A program made the translations under genes and the position numbers. The notes below the pieces were generated by a model. The model made no database searches. It worked only from the letters and a program-made list of their open reading frames with translations, and was not told where the DNA came from. A stretch of DNA of 9,102 bases from Erwinia pyrifoliae DSM 12163 (lineage in GTDB: Bacteria > Pseudomonadota > Gammaproteobacteria > Enterobacterales > Enterobacteriaceae). Below are positions 7,079 through 9,102 of the stretch, one piece after another. The stretch is from the NCBI RefSeq assembly GCF_000026985.1, contig NC_017390.1:1659983-1669084 (forward strand). Direction: 5' to 3'. Within the stretch, counting starts at the first letter, position 1. Each line of letters opens with the position of its first letter.

Positions 7079-7225
7079 ACTTAAAGTCCGTTTATTTTTA
7101 AATAAATAGTATTTCAAGTATCAAAGACTGACACTTGAAGTATCAAAATATTATTTAAAAATGAACTTACAGATTTTAAATGAGAATAATAATCGATTAT
7201 AGTCTCCAAATCACGGACTTTAAGT
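7079..7225. repeat. nested inverted and direct repeats upstream of the minus-strand repL-like gene
   Basis: A perfect 12-base inverted repeat, ACTTAAAGTCCG (7079-7090) and CGGACTTTAAGT (7214-7225), encloses a direct repeat AAGTATCAAA at 7116-7125 and 7138-7147. The direct copies are 22 bases apart, about two helical turns. TCAAGT (7114-7119) and ACTTGA (7133-7138) add an inverted pair, and AT-rich segments on each side are loosely mirror-related. The set lies 60-200 bases before the repL-like start. It looks like an operator or iteron-type binding region for that protein. Confidence 0.6.
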
Positions 7226-7368
7226 CCCCGGATCGCGAACTTTGTTTTAAGCTATATCTGGTCTGAGAGCCATTTCCTTCTTCATTATTAATATAGAGCG
7301 AAGCGACAGATGATCGTGATTGTTTTTTTATGAGGTAAAAATACCTTATGATCTTCTTTATTTTATGT

Positions 7369-7705
7369 AACCCTACGCGGATTTATTCCGCGTCATTGGG
7401 TTTGAAGGATTTGATCATAATTCTTCTTTAACTAAAACACACATAGTCCCTAACTCATGCTTCTTTGCCCTTTGAGGGGCAACCAGCAGGTCAGGACGTA
7501 ACTACGGTATTTTATGAATTGGTTTTCTGTGCAGCACATTCGCCTGCTCATATGCTGCTTTAAAATTAAAACCATTGATAAGGAAACTGTCTTGATTTCG
7601 CTGTTCGCTCAATCGCTATGCGCTCACGCGCACTGGCGACTCAAATAGCATAGATTTTCTGTTGAAACCATTTTCTTCATCGCGTGAAGATTTTTCTTCG
7701 CTTTT
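7369..7705 (+). ncRNA. structured non-coding element, plus-strand copy
   Basis: This is one of two diverged copies of an element of about 335 nt; the other is on the minus strand at 8041-7712. Landmarks in order: a hairpin with outer AACCC (7369-7373)/GGGTT (7398-7402) and inner ACGCGGA/TCCGCGT around a 5-base loop; a conserved block GCTTCTTTGCC (7459-7469), then GAGGGGCAACCAGCA ending at 7488; TCTTGATTTCGCT near 7590-7602 with GCTCAATCGCT ending at 7617; and a final CTTCA/TGAAG hairpin (7675-7689) followed by a T-rich stretch to 7705, which looks like a terminator. No long ORF fits it. Conservation of blocks and of hairpin shape suggests an RNA, although a DNA element such as an origin is possible. 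I recognise no Rfam family. Confidence 0.5.
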
Positions 7706-7711
7706 GTACTT

Positions 7712-8041
7712 AAAAATGAAGTAAACCACTTCATCAGATGAAGAAAAACATTCTGAAAGTTAAATTCAAAAGGGCGAGAGCCGGGTTTTAGCGATTGAGC
7801 GCATTAGCGAAATCAAGACCAGTCATTTACCCAAGGTTTTTAAGTTTTGCGTAGTGTGAGCAAGCGAGCATGTAGCTATGTAAAACGTTATTACTACAAC
7901 ATTCAGACCATACAGGCATTGCTGGTTGCCCCTCAGAGGCAAAGAAGCAAATGCCCTGTTATAGTTTTTTTTACTAAATAAAAGAAGAAGATCTTCCCTC
8001 CCCATGAACCCCACTGGCACAACATGAAGTTGTGAGGGGTT
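7712..8041 (-). ncRNA. structured non-coding element, minus-strand copy
   Basis: Read on the minus strand from 8041, this copy repeats the plan of the plus-strand element in the same order. It has a hairpin with outer AACCCC/GGGGTT and inner CACAAC/GTTGTG around a 5-base loop (8041-8007), then GCTTCTTTGCC and GAGGGGCAACCAGCA (7948-7920). TCTTGATTTCGCT and GCTCAATCGCT follow (about 7818-7790), and last a CTTCAT/ATGAAG hairpin (7743-7729) with T-rich sequence. The first hairpin keeps the same architecture with a wholly different stem sequence, the pattern expected from compensatory change in a folded RNA. The 75-codon minus-strand reading frame across it (8050-7823) has no support as a gene. 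The two copies converge, so transcripts would run toward each other and could be partly complementary. Confidence 0.5.
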
Positions 8042-8078
8042 TAAGGACACAATTAAGAAAAACGTTTTTTAATTAATA

Positions 8079-8102
8079 AAAACTGGCGGCACGTCCAGTT
8101 TT
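8079..8102. terminator. hairpin AAAACTGG / CCAGTTTT, possible bidirectional terminator
   Basis: Perfect 8-base arms surround an 8-base loop (cggcacgt). Because the arms end in A4 and T4 the hairpin reads as a terminator on either strand. It would shield the minus-strand structured element from the rep promoter region, or the reverse. A related sequence recurs at 8343-8390. Confidence 0.5.
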
Positions 8103-8131
8103 AGTAAATATTTTTCAGTCGAAACCCACTG

Positions 8132-8150
8132 GTGAGATTTAAAATCTCAC
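8132..8150. repeat. 19-base palindrome GTGAGATTT-A-AAATCTCAC
   Basis: Perfect 9-base arms meet around a single central A. With no room for an RNA loop it is more likely a binding site for a dimeric protein than a hairpin, possibly an operator for the downstream rep-type gene about 320 bases away. Confidence 0.5.
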
Positions 8151-8238
8151 ATGGTTGTAATCCTTTTTACTTTATTAATACTATTAAATATATTACCGGG
8201 CGTATTTGTCATTATATTCATAGAGTTACAGAAAAAAG

Positions 8239-8322
8239 GTTATGTTGAAGCATATCCTGGGTTATGAAATTACATAACTGCGGTGATGTTTAAAGATAAC
8301 CATAGTTATGCTTCAACATAAC
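8239..8322. repeat. 16-bp inverted repeat with internal hairpins upstream of the plus-strand rep-type gene
   Basis: GTTATGTTGAAGCATA (8239-8254) and TATGCTTCAACATAAC (8307-8322) are perfect complements separated by 52 bases. The interior contains GTTATG/CATAAC (8261-8266, 8273-8278) and an imperfect 20-base palindrome around TTTAAA (about 8282-8301). An RNA would fold into a long stem with a branched head. It starts about 230 bases before the rep-type gene and could be an antisense-RNA-type control element, a leader structure or an origin cruciform. No T-run follows directly, so it is not a simple terminator. Confidence 0.6.
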
Positions 8323-8342
8323 TTTAATAATGTTGCGTTATT

Positions 8343-8390
8343 AACTGGCGTTCTGGACGAGCGTCCACTTTTATTAAACTTTTTCCATTT
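8343..8390 (+). repeat. diverged second copy of the 8081-8118 hairpin region
   Basis: AACTGGCG, then CGTCCA, then TTTTA-x-TAAA and a T-run occur in the same order at 8081-8118 and here. In this copy the interior carries an extra 9-10 bases that create TGGACG-AG-CGTCCA (8354-8367). T-rich sequence follows, so both copies could act as terminators on the plus strand. A short segment upstream of the rep-type gene therefore appears duplicated in direct orientation. Confidence 0.5.
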
Positions 8391-8406
8391 ATTTTTGACT
8401 TTTTTA

Positions 8407-8434
8407 TTGACAATAGTGTTAAATGTATTAATAA
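8407..8434 (+). promoter_or_regulatory. candidate promoter of the plus-strand rep-type gene
   Basis: A perfect -35 TTGACA (8407-8412) is followed after 16 bases by TAATAA (8429-8434), a weak -10. The implied transcript starts near 8441, giving a leader of about 25 bases that contains the SD AAGGA at 8455-8459. Confidence 0.5.
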
Positions 8435-8466
8435 CAAAATAAATATAATAATAAAAGGATAAAGTC

Positions 8467-8916
8467 ATGCAGAATATAAACTTTAAAATAATTGAGCGAA
8501 TGACACCGGAACAGTTACAGGATTATATAGATAAAAACCACTTCTCTGATACGCAAGCGCTTAAAATATACCAGCACCATAACAAAAACCATAAAAACGA
8601 AATGCGCTATATAGCCAGAAAAGAAGGAATAAGGTCTATTGCAAAAGGCATTGACTATGTTCATATGTTCACTAAAAACTTCGAACAACTCGCTAATATG
8701 GATATATCCAGCAACGAACTAAAAGTGATAGCTAAGATCCTTAATAAGATGGAGTTTGGTAACTGCTTTCATGTTTCACAGGCAAAGCTTTGCAAAGAAC
8801 TCAATATCAAGAAATCAAACATGTCTATTATTTTCAAAAAGCTCAAAAGCAAACCGATAATCATTGACAAAGACGGAGATCTTTTTATGAACTCAAATAT
8901 ATTTCTCAAAGGTTAG
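8467..8916 (+). CDS. RepL-like winged-helix replication protein ending at an in-frame TAG
   Basis: The 149-residue product has a helical N-terminal part (about 1-75) and a C-terminal winged helix. The latter includes ISSNELKVIAKIL (80-92), VSQAKLCKELNI then KKSNMSIIFKKLK as the recognition region (about 103-127), and a wing GDLFMNSNIFLKG at 137-149. This matches the layout of the minus-strand RepL-like protein (LSSAGTKVFEIL, then ISRTTYFKGMKEL, then FINPSFMFNGD), so the two are probably paralogues. The start is firm: AAGGA lies 7 bases before the ATG, behind a plausible promoter. The TAG at 8914-8916 comes exactly at the end of the wing, so the DNA-binding domain is complete. The frame then stays open to the window end and, if circular, on to 207, about 280 codons in all. 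The gene may be a truncated longer rep, a readthrough gene, or a normal short protein. Confidence 0.68.
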   Translation: MQNINFKIIERMTPEQLQDYIDKNHFSDTQALKIYQHHNKNHKNEMRYIARKEGIRSIAKGIDYVHMFTKNFEQLANMDISSNELKVIAKILNKMEFGNCFHVSQAKLCKELNIKKSNMSIIFKKLKSKPIIIDKDGDLFMNSNIFLKG

Positions 8917-9102
8917 TATCACGCAATTAACGAAAAACAGCGTCCTAACGTTCAGAAAGCGCAAGTATTCAATGTTGCCGACAATCCCATGTTCCAGAAT
9001 GTTTACTCTTACCACTCAGAGAACGATATTAATGAGAGCCAGTCAGAAACAGAAAAGATCGCTTCTCAGGATCAAGATGAATCAACCAAACCAGTTTTAA
9101 AC
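8917..9102 (+). CDS. in-frame continuation after the TAG of the rep-type gene, joining 1-207 if circular
   Basis: The frame of 8467-8916 stays open from 8917 to 9102 (62 codons) and lines up with frame 1 at base 1, giving about 130 further codons before TAA at 207. The translation is polar and rich in Asn, Gln, Ser and Glu (NEKQRPNVQKAQVFNVADNP, then YSYHSENDINES), with no stop and a codon mix typical of coding DNA. No SD precedes the first in-frame ATG (8989), and none precedes the ATG at base 1, so independent translation is not obvious. It is either the tail of a longer Rep protein now cut off by a nonsense codon, a readthrough product, or a coupled gene with an unusual start. Confidence 0.55.

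Larger units (their letters stand above)
7018..8466. other. 1.45-kb gene-free region between two divergent rep-type genes, probable replication origin and control region
   Basis: No credible gene lies in this interval. It holds the operator-like repeats next to the minus-strand repL-like gene, the two convergent structured elements, and several hairpins and long inverted repeats before the plus-strand rep-type gene. Also present is ATGAGGTA-aaaa-TACCTTAT at about 7330-7349, a hairpin with one wobble pair. Placement between two replication-type proteins read outward makes it the best candidate for the origin of replication. I found no clear tandem iterons or A-protein nick site. Confidence 0.55.

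Noticed and set aside
7369..8041. Insertion sequence or transposon ends as explanation for the inverted repeats
   Set aside because: Homology runs through the whole arms toward the centre, not only at the tips; there is no transposase between them and no target-site duplication that I can see.
7823..8050. 75-codon minus-strand ORF
   Set aside because: It lies within the minus-strand structured element, whose conservation follows hairpins and short blocks, not codons; the translation looks like no protein.

Overview
The window looks like an enterobacterial accessory replicon of about 9.1 kb that is probably a complete circular plasmid. The evidence for Enterobacterales is family membership: proteins of DUF3289 and DUF943 type, a small OB-fold lipoprotein and a RepL-like replication protein. 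The evidence for a circle is that an open reading frame runs off the right end in frame 1 and continues without a stop into frame 1 at base 1, ending at 207. The length, 9102, is a multiple of 3. I see no relaxase, partition genes, transposase, tRNA, rRNA or CRISPR array.

Layout. (1) 1-207 is the C-terminal end of a polar, proline- and lysine-rich tail that begins at the right end of the window. (2) 208-471 is a regulatory gap with a candidate LexA box and promoter. (3) 472-3523 is an AT-rich two-gene Hachiman anti-phage system: hamA, a DUF1837 PD-(D/E)xK nuclease, and hamB, a superfamily 2 helicase. A bidirectional terminator follows. (4) 3594-4552, minus strand, holds an OB-fold lipoprotein and a zinc-ribbon membrane protein, separated by a terminator hairpin. 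(5) About 4580-4780 is an AT-rich block with clustered GATC sites, ATTGAT repeats, palindromes and a near-consensus IHF site. (6) 5026-6260 is an overlapping DUF3289-DUF943 pair, possibly an effector with its membrane partner, followed by a terminator. (7) 6466-8916 is the likely replication module. Two RepL-like winged-helix proteins are transcribed divergently (7017 to 6466 on minus, 8467 to 8916 on plus) away from a 1.45-kb gene-free region.

That gene-free region is the most unusual part. It holds two diverged copies of a structured element of about 335 nt, one per strand, facing each other around an axis near 7704. Blocks of 11-16 bases are conserved, and a hairpin keeps its shape while both strands of its stem change. 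With a RepL-like gene on each side at roughly equal distance, the module may be an ancient head-to-head duplication of a whole rep-plus-control unit. The plus-strand rep ORF also ends in a TAG that is followed in the same frame by about 130 open codons crossing the window ends. This suggests a recent nonsense change, stop readthrough or a separately started tail protein.

Taken together this would be a small replicon with its own, perhaps duplicated, replication control that carries phage defence and a possible competition cassette.
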